Source: CAYGBW01 sp964348185 (GTDB taxonomy: Bacteria > Desulfobacterota > BSN033 > WVXP01). Taken from it: 40,258 bases of DNA. Under the pieces are notes generated by a model that saw only the letters and a list, made by a program, of their open reading frames with translations, ran no database searches and was not told where the DNA came from. Shown in pieces: positions 24,935 to 32,976 of the stretch. Location of the stretch: the NCBI GenBank assembly GCA_964348185.1, contig CAYGBW010000046.1, positions 1 to 40,258 on the forward strand. The letters run 5' to 3'. The translations under genes and the position numbers were made by a program. Position 1 is the stretch's first letter. Every line of letters begins with the position of its first letter.

Positions 24935-25387
24935 ATGGGCCGCGTCACTCTCAAGGTCAAGAGAATGGGTACGGACAAGGGCGTTCCGCTGCCCCGTTAT
25001 ATGAGTGATCGCGCCTCTGGGATGGATCTCTTCGCCCATCTCGTCGCAGACGTGGTCCTCAACCCAGGAGAGCGCCAACTGATCCCGACGGGGATTGCTG
25101 TGGCCATTCCGGAAGGCTATGAGGGCCAAATCAGGCCAAGGAGCGGCCTTGCGGTGAGCGACGGAATCTCCATCGTCAATTCCCCAGGGACGATCGATTC
25201 GGATTATCGGGGGGAGATCAAGGTTATTCTCATCAACCTTGGGCGTGAGCCTTTCTTGGTGAAAAGGGGAACTCGCATTGCTCAGTTTGTGATCACGCCC
25301 GTGGTCCGAGCAGAGGTGGAGGAAGTTGAGGAGCTTCCGGTAACCCATCGGAATGTAGGGGGATTCGGGCATACGGGTTTTCTCTGA
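24935..25387 (+). CDS. dut: dUTP diphosphatase (dUTPase)
   Basis: 150 residues. It hydrolyses dUTP to dUMP, keeping uracil out of DNA and feeding thymidylate synthesis. The five trimeric dUTPase motifs are visible: 'DRASGMDLFA', 'RPRSGLAVSDGISIVNSPGT' with the catalytic Asp in 'GTIDSDYRGEIKVILINLG', 'KRGTRIAQFVI' and the C-terminal 'VGGFGHTGF'. The last motif is usually 'GGFGSTG', so Ser to His here is a small oddity in the flexible arm. Probably the last gene of the nus operon. Opposite in purpose to the uracil-DNA glycosylase at 31712. Confidence 0.95.
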   Translation: MGRVTLKVKRMGTDKGVPLPRYMSDRASGMDLFAHLVADVVLNPGERQLIPTGIAVAIPEGYEGQIRPRSGLAVSDGISIVNSPGTIDSDYRGEIKVILINLGREPFLVKRGTRIAQFVITPVVRAEVEEVEELPVTHRNVGGFGHTGFL

Positions 25388-25518
25388 GCCGTCGATTCGA
25401 CCCGGGGGATAGTCCAGAAAGGGGCTTTCTGCAACGGGAAGGCTGAAGCATTCTCCTGGCACCTGAGGGGGGGGCCTGGGGACTGACCCGAAAGTCAGAA
25501 GAACCCAGGAGTGTTCCT

Positions 25519-26424
25519 TTGAGTCTGGAAGCCAGAAATGACCTATGGATCGATCGATTCTTTGACTATCTGACCATTGAAAAGGGCCTTTCCAGGAATA
25601 CACTCGATTCATACAGCCGGGACATTCGTCGATTTCTTCATTTTCTTGACAAATCGAAGAATCAGGACCTTGATAGGGTGACAGAGCTGGATGTTCTCAC
25701 CTTCATCGTCGCCCTGAGGAACCAGGGCCTCTCTGAAAGGAGTGTAGCTCGTCTTCAGGCGACCCTCAGGAACCTCTACCGATTTCTGATTGCAGAGAAA
25801 CTCCTGACCGAGAATCCTCTCGAGGCCGTAGAATCCCCAAAACTCACCAAGAAACTCCCCCGTGTTCTTTCGGAGAATGAGGTAGAGGGGTTGTTAAATC
25901 AACCCGATCCCTCGACACCGTCAGGTCTTCGCGACAAAGCTATGCTGGAGTTTCTCTATGCCACGGGGCTGCGGGTCTCTGAGATGATTTCCCTTCGCCT
26001 GGATCAGGTGAATCTGGAAGTCGGGTGTGTGAGGGTTTCCGGCAAGGGGGGGAGGGAGAGGATAGTCCCCATCGGAGAGGTGGCTCAGTCCTTCCTGAGC
26101 GCCTATCTGAACGAGGGGCGGAGCCAGATCCTGAGGGGGCGTGACTCCCCTTTCGTATTTGTCACCCCCCGGACCAAGAGGATGACACGCCAGGCGTTCT
26201 GGAAAATCATCAAGAAATACGGGTTGATGGCAGGGATCCGAGGCAATCTGACGCCCCATACCCTTCGGCACTGTTTTGCCAGCCACCTTCTCGATCGGGG
26301 CGCGGACCTGAGATCGGTTCAGACACTGCTGGGCCATGTGGATATTTCAACCACTCAGATTTATACTCACGTCTCTCGGGAGAGGCTGAAAAAGCTTCAC
26401 CAGAGGTACCATCCGAGGGCGTAA
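25519..26424 (+). CDS. XerC/XerD-type tyrosine recombinase
   Basis: 301 residues. Resolves chromosome dimers at dif by site-specific recombination. A SAM-like N-terminal core-binding domain ('FFDYLTIEKGLSRNTLDSYS') is followed by the catalytic domain: Arg in 'YATGLRVSEMISLRL', Lys in 'VSGKGGRERIVPIG', 'LTPHTLRHCFASHLLDRG' (His-x-x-Arg), His in 'VQTLLGHVDIS' and nucleophile Tyr in 'STTQIYTHVS'. Length is that of XerC/XerD rather than a phage integrase, and XerD is favoured by the N-terminus. The start is TTG 25519 with AGGAG upstream, since no ATG is available. It is not flanked by att-like repeats. Confidence 0.9.
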   Translation: MSLEARNDLWIDRFFDYLTIEKGLSRNTLDSYSRDIRRFLHFLDKSKNQDLDRVTELDVLTFIVALRNQGLSERSVARLQATLRNLYRFLIAEKLLTENPLEAVESPKLTKKLPRVLSENEVEGLLNQPDPSTPSGLRDKAMLEFLYATGLRVSEMISLRLDQVNLEVGCVRVSGKGGRERIVPIGEVAQSFLSAYLNEGRSQILRGRDSPFVFVTPRTKRMTRQAFWKIIKKYGLMAGIRGNLTPHTLRHCFASHLLDRGADLRSVQTLLGHVDISTTQIYTHVSRERLKKLHQRYHPRA

Positions 26425-26499
26425 GAAAAATGCCTCAAGTCGGCGTGGTGGAGTCTTCCATCTGAAGAGGTTTATGGTGCCTGTCATCTGCGGAGGGTT

Positions 26500-26591
26500 G
26501 GAGTGATGGAGTCGTGGAGTGATGCAACATACTGGAAGATCCCGTATTCTTTTGTTTCATATACCAGTACTCCAGTACCCCAATACTCCAG
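26500..26591. repeat. inverted pair of short TACTCCA-type tandem repeats
   Basis: The left arm (26500-26525) is a run of 'ggagtgatggagtcgtggag' units. The right arm (26562-26591) is a run of 'ccagtactccagtaccccaa' units, roughly the reverse complement. Each arm is built from 8-9-base words. It sits in the gap between the recombinase and the nucleotidyltransferase gene. Confidence 0.5.
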
Positions 26592-26669
26592 GTATCTCAG
26601 GTGATATCGCCGAGCTTTGACTACACCGAGAGAACATGGTTAGACACGGAGGAATGAGTCGCTTCGGAT

Positions 26670-29411
26670 ATGGACGTCATTACCACGCATACCAATGCCG
26701 ATTTTGACGCGCTGGCCTCGATGCTTGCGGCCACAAAGCTCTATCCCGATGCGATTCTGGTCTTTCCAGGATCCCAGGAGAGGAGTTTGCGGGATTTCTT
26801 TGTCCATTCGACGTTGTATGTTTTTGAGACCCGGCGGATCAAAGACATCGACCTGGACAAAATCACTCGCCTTATCCTGGTGGACACGAGGCAGTTGAGT
26901 CGAATTGGAAGGTTCAGAGAGATCATCGGACGTCCGGGGGTGGAAGTTCACATCTACGACCATCACCCCCCCTCATCGGATGATATCAGTGGGTTGTTTG
27001 AGGTCGTCAGAGAGGTGGGGGCGACGGTGACGGTCATGCTCGAGGTATTAAGAGAAAAAGGCATCGAGATTACTGCTGATGAGGCGACCGTGATGATGTT
27101 GGGGCTCTATGAGGACACGGGGGGTCTCACATTTTCCTCCACGACCCCCGAAGACCTCTATGCCGCCGGATACCTCCGGGCCCGGGGGGGCAGCGTCAAT
27201 ATCATTTCCGATATGATCACCCGTGAGCTTACAGCAGAACAGGTCTTTCTCCTGAACGATCTGATCCGATCGGCCACCCACTACCCGATCAACGGGGTCA
27301 GCCTGGTCATTGCGACCGCCTCTGTAGATCGGTATATTGGTGACATTGCTGTTCTGGTTCATAAGCTGAAGGACATGGAGAATCTCGATGTCATCTTTGG
27401 TCTGGTCAGAATGGAGGATCGGATCTACCTCATCGGACGGAGCCGGGTCGAACAGGTTAATGTGGGGCAGATAGCTGCCGGGTTCGGAGGAGGCGGGCAT
27501 CCAACCGCAGCGTCAGCGACGATCAAGGGCATGACCCTCTATGAGGCAAAGGAGAAACTCATCGGCCTTCTTCAGGAAAACATCCAGCCTGAGAAAAGAT
27601 CGAAGGATCTGATGACCTTTCCGGTGAAGTCGATTGAAACCGATCGGAGTCTGTCTGAGGCAGGGGACCTGCTTACCCGCTATAATATCAACGTGTTACC
27701 CGTTCTCGACAAGGGGAGGCCTGTGGGATTGATTTCGCGTCAGGTGGTCGAGAAGGCTTCGTTCCATGGTTTGCGAGACCGTCCCGTTCGGGAGTACATG
27801 ACTACAGAATTTGCGACGGTGACCCCTGAAACCCCCCTAAAGGAACTCCAGGATCTGATCATCGGCCGAAGACAGCGATTTGTCCCGGTTATGAGCGGTG
27901 AGGGGTTGGTCGGGGCCATCACGCGGACCGATATTCTCCGGTCATTTCAAACTGATCTGACAAAAAAAGAAGACCTCGGAACCTCATGGGAATCGAGAAG
28001 ACTCCATAATCGAAAGAAGGTGATCTCCAGGCTCATCGAGGAACGCCTCCCCAAAAGAATTCAGATCATTCTGCGAAACCTGGGAAAGACGGCAGATCAG
28101 ATGGGATACTCGGTCTATGCTGTGGGCGGGTTCGTTCGGGATCTGATCATGCGGGTCGTCAATTTGGACGTAGACGTGGTTGTGGAGGAAGACGGGATCG
28201 GTTTTGCCCGGCAGGTTGCCCATCTGTACGCCTGCCGATTAAGGGTCTACAAAAAATTCGGCACGGCGGTTTTGACTTTTCCAGACGGCACGAAGGTCGA
28301 CGTTGCCACGGCGAGGCTGGAGTACTATGACTCCCCCGCAGCACTTCCGACCGTTGAATTGAGCTCCATCAAGAGAGATCTCTATCGACGGGATTTCACC
28401 GTCAACACGTTAGCGATCAGATTGAACGAGGCCGATTTTGGTGAGGTGATAGACTTTTTCGAGGCCCTACAGGACATCAAGGAAAAGGCGATCAGGGTGC
28501 TCCACAGCCTGAGTTTTGTCGAAGATCCGACCCGGATTTTTCGGGCGTTTCGATTCGAACAACGGTTGGGTTTCCAACTGGACAAGCATACCCAGAATCT
28601 GATTCGTAGTGCCGTTAGAATGGGGTTTCTCGAGAAACTGTCGGGAGGCCGCATATTCGCGGAACTGCTTTTGATCCTCAAAGAGGATGACCCTGCATCC
28701 ATTCTCCAGCGATTGGAAGAATACGGCCTTTTGACGATCATTCATAGAAACCTGGCTTTCACTCAGGCCCGGGCGACTCTCTTTGAAAAAATCAAAAACA
28801 TACTCTCCTGGTACCGACTTCTCTATCTGGAGGACAGATACGACCAGTGGCTCATCTATTTTCTCGGAATGCTCGAAGGTTTTTCGGATAAGCAGGTGGC
28901 AGCCATCTGTGAGCGTCTTGCCCTGCGGGGTAAGAATCGCAGGAGAATCGTGGAAGCACGGCAGGAGGGTGCGCAGGCTCTGAAGAAGCTTCATGGGAGG
29001 GGAGGGGGAAAAAGGCGCTCAAAGCGGAGCGAGGTCTACGAAATCCTGGAGTCTCTTCCCACGGAGGCCAAGCTCTTCATGATGGCCAAGGTGGAGGATG
29101 AGGAAATCAAAAAGGACATCTCTCTCTATTTCACCTCCCTGAGGTATGTCACAACATCACTCCGGGGGAGGGATCTGATTGCGATGGGCTTCAAGCCGGG
29201 GCCTCTCTTCCGTGAAATCATGACAGACCTTCTCAGGGCCAGACTCGATGAAAAAATCAAATCAAAACAGGATGAGGTGGCCTTTGTCAGGCGTCGGTAC
29301 GGGGCGAGGTTGAGGATCTCAACCACCCCTTCCCGGTCGGTTGAAGTCGTCAGAAGTCCCCTCCCTAAAAGAGGACCAAGGAGCCTGAAGAGAGAGATCG
29401 GTGATGGATGA
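26670..29411 (+). CDS. DHH/CBS/tRNA nucleotidyltransferase fusion protein
   Basis: 913 residues with three modules. A DHH phosphoesterase occupies about 1-300: 'ITTHTNADFDALASM', 'LILVDTRQL', the DHH motif in 'VHIYDHHPPSSDD' and 'GFGGGGHPTAAS' (DHHA1). Two CBS domains lie at about 305-430 ('LMTFPVKSIETDRSLSEAGD', 'YMTTEFATVTPETPL'), which usually bind adenine nucleotides. A class II poly(A) polymerase/CCA-adding domain runs from about 450 to the end: 'VYAVGGFVRDLIMRVVNLDV' followed by the 'DVDVVV' catalytic carboxylates, 'RRDFTVNTLAIRL' and 'EDPTRIFRAFRFEQRLGF'. Fusions of this kind occur in Desulfobacterota, some with A-adding activity separate from C-adding. The exact specificity here cannot be told. 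ATG 26670 has GGAGGAATGAG upstream. Confidence 0.92.
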   Translation: MDVITTHTNADFDALASMLAATKLYPDAILVFPGSQERSLRDFFVHSTLYVFETRRIKDIDLDKITRLILVDTRQLSRIGRFREIIGRPGVEVHIYDHHPPSSDDISGLFEVVREVGATVTVMLEVLREKGIEITADEATVMMLGLYEDTGGLTFSSTTPEDLYAAGYLRARGGSVNIISDMITRELTAEQVFLLNDLIRSATHYPINGVSLVIATASVDRYIGDIAVLVHKLKDMENLDVIFGLVRMEDRIYLIGRSRVEQVNVGQIAAGFGGGGHPTAASATIKGMTLYEAKEKLIGLLQENIQPEKRSKDLMTFPVKSIETDRSLSEAGDLLTRYNINVLPVLDKGRPVGLISRQVVEKASFHGLRDRPVREYMTTEFATVTPETPLKELQDLIIGRRQRFVPVMSGEGLVGAITRTDILRSFQTDLTKKEDLGTSWESRRLHNRKKVISRLIEERLPKRIQIILRNLGKTADQMGYSVYAVGGFVRDLIMRVVNLDVDVVVEEDGIGFARQVAHLYACRLRVYKKFGTAVLTFPDGTKVDVATARLEYYDSPAALPTVELSSIKRDLYRRDFTVNTLAIRLNEADFGEVIDFFEALQDIKEKAIRVLHSLSFVEDPTRIFRAFRFEQRLGFQLDKHTQNLIRSAVRMGFLEKLSGGRIFAELLLILKEDDPASILQRLEEYGLLTIIHRNLAFTQARATLFEKIKNILSWYRLLYLEDRYDQWLIYFLGMLEGFSDKQVAAICERLALRGKNRRRIVEARQEGAQALKKLHGRGGGKRRSKRSEVYEILESLPTEAKLFMMAKVEDEEIKKDISLYFTSLRYVTTSLRGRDLIAMGFKPGPLFREIMTDLLRARLDEKIKSKQDEVAFVRRRYGARLRISTTPSRSVEVVRSPLPKRGPRSLKREIGDG

Positions 29412-30117
29412 GATGACTGGCTACCGGGTGAAGCTCGATGTATTTGAGGGGCCTTTGGATCTGCTGCTCTACCTCATACGAAGGAACGAGGTGGACATCT
29501 ACGACATCCCTATTGCCGAAATCACTCAGCAGTATCTTGACATGCTGGATTTGATGAGGACGCTCAATCTCGACGTGGCGGGGGAATTCCTTGTCATGGC
29601 AGCCACGCTGACCCAGATTAAGTCAAAAATGCTCCTGCCGGTCCCTCCGGCTGGCGAGGACGAGGAGGCGGAAGAGGATCCCCGCAAAGAGCTCGTCGAT
29701 CGCCTGCTGGAGTATGAGAGGTTTAAAGAGGCGGCCCGGATGATGGAGGGCCGGCACATCCTGGAAAAGGATGTGTTTACCCGGAAGTTAGCTGAGGATG
29801 GGCAAGAAGGAGAGGAGTTGGAATTGAGCCTCTTTGAATTGGTGGAGGCTCTGCAACAGGTCCTGAGGAGATCCTCCCACGAACTGATTCATGAGATTAC
29901 CCTGGAGCGGATCAGCATCGAAGAGAAGATCACCGAAGTTCTCGACAGACTCAGCACCTGCGGGGGAAAAATGGACTTCGAGGGGCTCTTTGAGGGAGAG
30001 CCCACAAAGGAACTGATTATTGTCACTTTTCTTGCGATGCTGGAGCTGATCAAGTTGAGAATGATCAAGGTCTTTCAGCGGCAGGCCTTCCACCGGATTG
30101 AGATACGAAAAACATAG
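29404..30117 (+). CDS. scpA: segregation and condensation protein A
   Basis: 237 residues from ATG 29404 (GTG 29401 is also possible), overlapping the end of the preceding gene. ScpA is the kleisin that bridges SMC heads in chromosome condensation. The N-terminal winged part 'YRVKLDVFEGPLDLLLYLIR' and 'RNEVDIYDIPIAEITQQYLD' is diagnostic. An acidic linker 'PAGEDEEAEEDPRKELVDRL' and the C-terminal 'GLFEGEPTKELIIVTFLAML'...'ELIKLRMIKVFQ' follow. The usual partner scpB is not the next gene and is absent from the window. Confidence 0.95.
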   Translation: MDEMTGYRVKLDVFEGPLDLLLYLIRRNEVDIYDIPIAEITQQYLDMLDLMRTLNLDVAGEFLVMAATLTQIKSKMLLPVPPAGEDEEAEEDPRKELVDRLLEYERFKEAARMMEGRHILEKDVFTRKLAEDGQEGEELELSLFELVEALQQVLRRSSHELIHEITLERISIEEKITEVLDRLSTCGGKMDFEGLFEGEPTKELIIVTFLAMLELIKLRMIKVFQRQAFHRIEIRKT

Positions 30118-30129
30118 GAGGAGAAGGGG

Positions 30130-30840
30130 ATGACGGGAAAGTCGGCATGTCGAAGTGTTGCCTTGTTGATCCTTTTCGGGATTCTGGTGGGGGGATTCCC
30201 TGGGCTCTCTCCACGGGCTTTTGGCAAGACCCAGACGGTAGTGACCGCCGGAACCACCCTTATCCTTGAGGGGAATCTGGCAAGGGCGAGGAACGTGGCG
30301 ATTGCCAACGGAAAACGAAATGCCCTGGAGACAGCAGTCAGGGGACTGATTTCTGAGGACGTTGCAAATGAGAACTATGACGTCATCAATCAGCACATAT
30401 ATCAGCGCCAAGAGCGCTTCATCGACACCTATCGAATTCTCTCTGAGACATCGAGAGGGAATGTCTATGAGGCTACGCTTGAGACCGACGTGGCAGTGGA
30501 GAAGCTGAGAATGGCCCTCGTGACCTTGGGACTGCTCGAAGAGGAGCCAGGGACGGCGTGGTCGCGCTTCCGCCTGGAGATAGGGGGGGTGTCCTGTCCA
30601 TCCTGCTTCAGGGCCCTGAAAGCACATCTAAGCGATGAAGTGGACGGGGTGGAGGAGCTTTCTCTTTACTCTATCCGTCCTGGAGTATTTACCCTTGACG
30701 TCGTATTCAAGGGCGATATCGAGACCTTTCGAGATGCCCTCATGTCTATGACTCTGGAAGACTTTCATCTTGACCTGGAGGGAATGGATGAAGGGTACCT
30801 TCAGGTGCGGATGGTTCTGACCCACCCGGAACCGAGTTAA
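30130..30840 (+). CDS. exported protein with FlgT-like and HMA-like parts
   Basis: 236 residues. A signal peptide or anchor spans about 1-31. Residues about 38-140 ('GTTLILEGNLARARNVAIAN', 'GKRNALETAVRGLISED', 'SETSRGNVYEATLETDVAVE') follow the pattern of the FlgT N-terminal/LPP20-type domain found in periplasmic and flagellar proteins. The C-terminal about 150-225 resembles a heavy-metal-associated ferredoxin fold, with 'FRLEIGGVSCPSCFRALKAH' carrying CPSC, followed by 'VEELSLYSIRPGVFTLDVVF'. The combination suggests a periplasmic scaffold or metal/thiol sensor, but no function is established. Its ATG lies 12 bases after scpA with GGAGGAGAAGGGG upstream, and it is 11 bases before sppA, so it belongs to this operon. 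Confidence 0.65.
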   Translation: MTGKSACRSVALLILFGILVGGFPGLSPRAFGKTQTVVTAGTTLILEGNLARARNVAIANGKRNALETAVRGLISEDVANENYDVINQHIYQRQERFIDTYRILSETSRGNVYEATLETDVAVEKLRMALVTLGLLEEEPGTAWSRFRLEIGGVSCPSCFRALKAHLSDEVDGVEELSLYSIRPGVFTLDVVFKGDIETFRDALMSMTLEDFHLDLEGMDEGYLQVRMVLTHPEPS

Positions 30841-30851
30841 AGGAGGTCGTC

Positions 30852-31742
30852 ATGAGGAAACACCCGGTGTTGTTGGGGCTTCTTATCGTGGTCGTGCTGA
30901 TTGTCGGTTTCATCGGTCTTGTCCTTCTCTTTTCTCTATTCGGAGGCAAAAGGGCCGGTTTTGCTCTAGGAGACAAAATCGGGATTGTCGAGATCAAGGG
31001 GCCAATTGTAGGCTCCGAGGAGATTCTTGATCAACTCATTGCCTATCGGGAAGACCGGGGGATCAAGGCAATCGTCCTGAGGATCGACTCCCCAGGGGGG
31101 GCTGTGGGGCCGTCTCAAGAGATCTATCAGGAGGTGGTGAAAACAAGGGAGAATAAGAAGGTGGTTGCGTCCCTTGGGGGAGTGGCCGCATCTGGGGGAT
31201 ACTACGTGGCCTGTGGGGCAGATGCCATCATTGCCAATCCAGGAACGCTGACCGGAAGTATTGGGGTGATCATGCAGGTTTCAAATGTCGAAGGATTGAT
31301 GAAATGGATTGGTCTCAAAACGTATACCTACAAAAGCGGGAAATACAAGGATCTGGGATCTCCTTTTCGAGAGCCGACTTCGGCAGATCAGGAGATTCTG
31401 ATGGGGGTTATCGAGAGCGTCTATAATCAGTTTGTTGAGGCGGTGGCAGAGGGAAGAAACATGGCGATCGATGAGGCGAGAAAACTCGCCGATGGCCGGA
31501 TCTTTTCGGGTCGCCAGGCCATGGAGTTTGGCTTGGTTGATGAAATGGGTAACTTCCAGGATGCAATCAAGATGGCGGCAAGGATGAGCGGTATTCGAGG
31601 AAAGCCCCATGTGATCTATCCCAAGAAGAAGCGGAGTATTCTGGATTTTCTCCTTGAGGAAGTAGCCTCAGGACTGATCAATGGCATGAGGACTTTCAAC
31701 TATCAGCTCTACTACCTGGGTCCCTTGGCCACTTCTTTCTGA
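30852..31742 (+). CDS. sppA: signal peptide peptidase SppA (S49)
   Basis: 296 residues. One N-terminal membrane anchor (about 8-30, LLGLLIVVVLIVGFIGLVLL) places the catalytic domain outside the inner membrane. It degrades leftover signal peptides. S49 landmarks: 'IGIVEIKGPIVGSEEILDQL', 'AIVLRIDSPGGAVGPSQEIY', the nucleophile in 'GGVAASGGYYVACGADAI' and the general-base lysine region 'TYKSGKYKDLGSPFREPT'. Length matches the short 36K type, with one catalytic repeat. AAAGGAGG precedes the ATG. The 3' end overlaps the convergent uracil-DNA glycosylase gene by 31 bases. Confidence 0.93.
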   Translation: MRKHPVLLGLLIVVVLIVGFIGLVLLFSLFGGKRAGFALGDKIGIVEIKGPIVGSEEILDQLIAYREDRGIKAIVLRIDSPGGAVGPSQEIYQEVVKTRENKKVVASLGGVAASGGYYVACGADAIIANPGTLTGSIGVIMQVSNVEGLMKWIGLKTYTYKSGKYKDLGSPFREPTSADQEILMGVIESVYNQFVEAVAEGRNMAIDEARKLADGRIFSGRQAMEFGLVDEMGNFQDAIKMAARMSGIRGKPHVIYPKKKRSILDFLLEEVASGLINGMRTFNYQLYYLGPLATSF

Positions 31743-32380
31743 ACGGCCTTCATGTCTTCCCAGGTCTCTCCCTTCCTCTCCGGATTTCTCAGGAGATAGG
31801 CGGGGTGGAAGGTTGGCATCACCTTGATTCCTTCCCAGGTGTGGAAGGTTCCTCTGAGAGTGGTGATACCGGCATTCGTATCGAGCAGGGTTTGGGCTGC
31901 TGCGCTTCCAAGGGCGCAAATGACCGTGGGCTGGATGATCCTCAGTTGGTTTGCTAAAAAGGGATAGCAGCAGGCGATCTCGTCGGGCCATGGCGAGCGG
32001 TTCTGTGGGGGACGGCATTTCACCACATTGGTGATATACACGTGATCCCGTTTCATACTCATGGCGTCAATGATTCTCGTCAGGAGTTGTCCAGCCTTCC
32101 CGACAAATGGTCTCCCCTGCAGATCCTCTTCGTAACCCGGCCCCTCTCCAACAAAAACGAGACGGGCTTTTTCGTTTCCCTCTCCGAAGACGAGGCTTTT
32201 TCTTGTCCTGGATAATCGACACCGCTGACAATCTCCCAGTTTCTCTCTCACCTCTCTCAAGGTCTGGGGGGATCGCTTCGACCAGGGAAGGGCCTCAAGA
32301 CCGAGCTCCTTATGATAGAGGACGTAGCTCCTTAATTGACCGACCACTCTGAGCAGCTCTGTCCTCAGGTTTGGGTTCAT
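31712..32380 (-). CDS. type-4 uracil-DNA glycosylase (Fe-S)
   Basis: 222 residues. Removes uracil from DNA during base excision repair. The family-4 features are present: cluster cysteines in 'LGDCQRCRLSRTRKSLVFGE' and 'VVKCRPPQNRSPWPDEIACC' (four-Cys Fe-S pattern), the active-site strand 'FVGEGPGYEEDLQGRPFVGK', 'AGQLLTRIIDAM' and the distal 'MPTFHPAYLLRNPERK' with its His. The start ATG 32380 has GGGGA upstream. Its 3' end runs into sppA from the opposite strand (31712-31742). Complements dut in excluding uracil. Confidence 0.92.
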   Translation of the reverse strand: MNPNLRTELLRVVGQLRSYVLYHKELGLEALPWSKRSPQTLREVREKLGDCQRCRLSRTRKSLVFGEGNEKARLVFVGEGPGYEEDLQGRPFVGKAGQLLTRIIDAMSMKRDHVYITNVVKCRPPQNRSPWPDEIACCYPFLANQLRIIQPTVICALGSAAAQTLLDTNAGITTLRGTFHTWEGIKVMPTFHPAYLLRNPERKGETWEDMKAVQKEVAKGPR

Positions 32381-32976
32381 TGGATCGTTCCCCGGATGTC
32401 ATCTTTGGGTATATCTGAGTCTATATGCTTTCTAAGGGTCCTGTCAACACTCGTAGAGTCTCTCCTTTTTGATCTTACTCGACGAACGGGAGAACCCCCC
32501 CAGCCTCTGGGCGGATACCCTGGATGGACAAATTCGAAATCCGAATATCGAAATTCGAAGCAAATTCTATACATAGCGACAAGAATATCTATGAATGATC
32601 CAAAGGAGCCGACTCTTTTCTGTAGGGGCGGGCTTTATGCCCGCCCGAAAAATCGCTATCAAAAGCGCCACCACGGGCGGGCATAAAGCCCGCCCCTACG
32701 CATAAGGGTTGCTCTTTCCCCAACAATTATGTGCAAATAATAACGTCGCCGCGTATGATACCAAATGACGGAAATTCAAAACAGGGGTTTCTAGCATTGG
32801 GATTTATCATTGAGATTGTTTCGTACTTCAGATTTCGAACTTCGGATTTAGTGCTCAATGGTGGACTTGCAACCGAACCTGGCAGAGGCGGCCTTTGTAG
32901 GACGGTAGCCTTGTTTCTTGGTGGAAAAGGGATATAGTTGAGTTACCGATGTGCCGGGAGCGTAAAGAGGAAGGGT
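32381..32976. other. gene-free repeat-rich gap upstream of tsaD
   Basis: No gene found. It holds AT-rich words of the family seen at 2898-3105 (32523-32575: 'aattcgaaatccgaatatcg'; 32765-32855: 'cttcagatttcgaacttcgg') and, between them, a perfect 25-base inverted repeat (32622-32699). The 3' part includes the tsaD ribosome site. Confidence 0.6.
32622..32699. repeat. perfect 25-bp inverted repeat (REP-like)
   Basis: The left arm 32622-32646 and the right arm 32675-32699 are perfect reverse complements over 25 bases (core GGGCGGGCATAAAGCCCGCC), separated by 28 bases. Each arm is itself near-palindromic. This arrangement fits a REP/BIME-type or very small non-autonomous mobile element. Confidence 0.75.

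Noticed and set aside
25519..26424. Recombinase as evidence of an integrated element
   Set aside because: Length and motifs fit XerC/XerD housekeeping enzymes. No att repeats, tRNA target or phage genes flank it.
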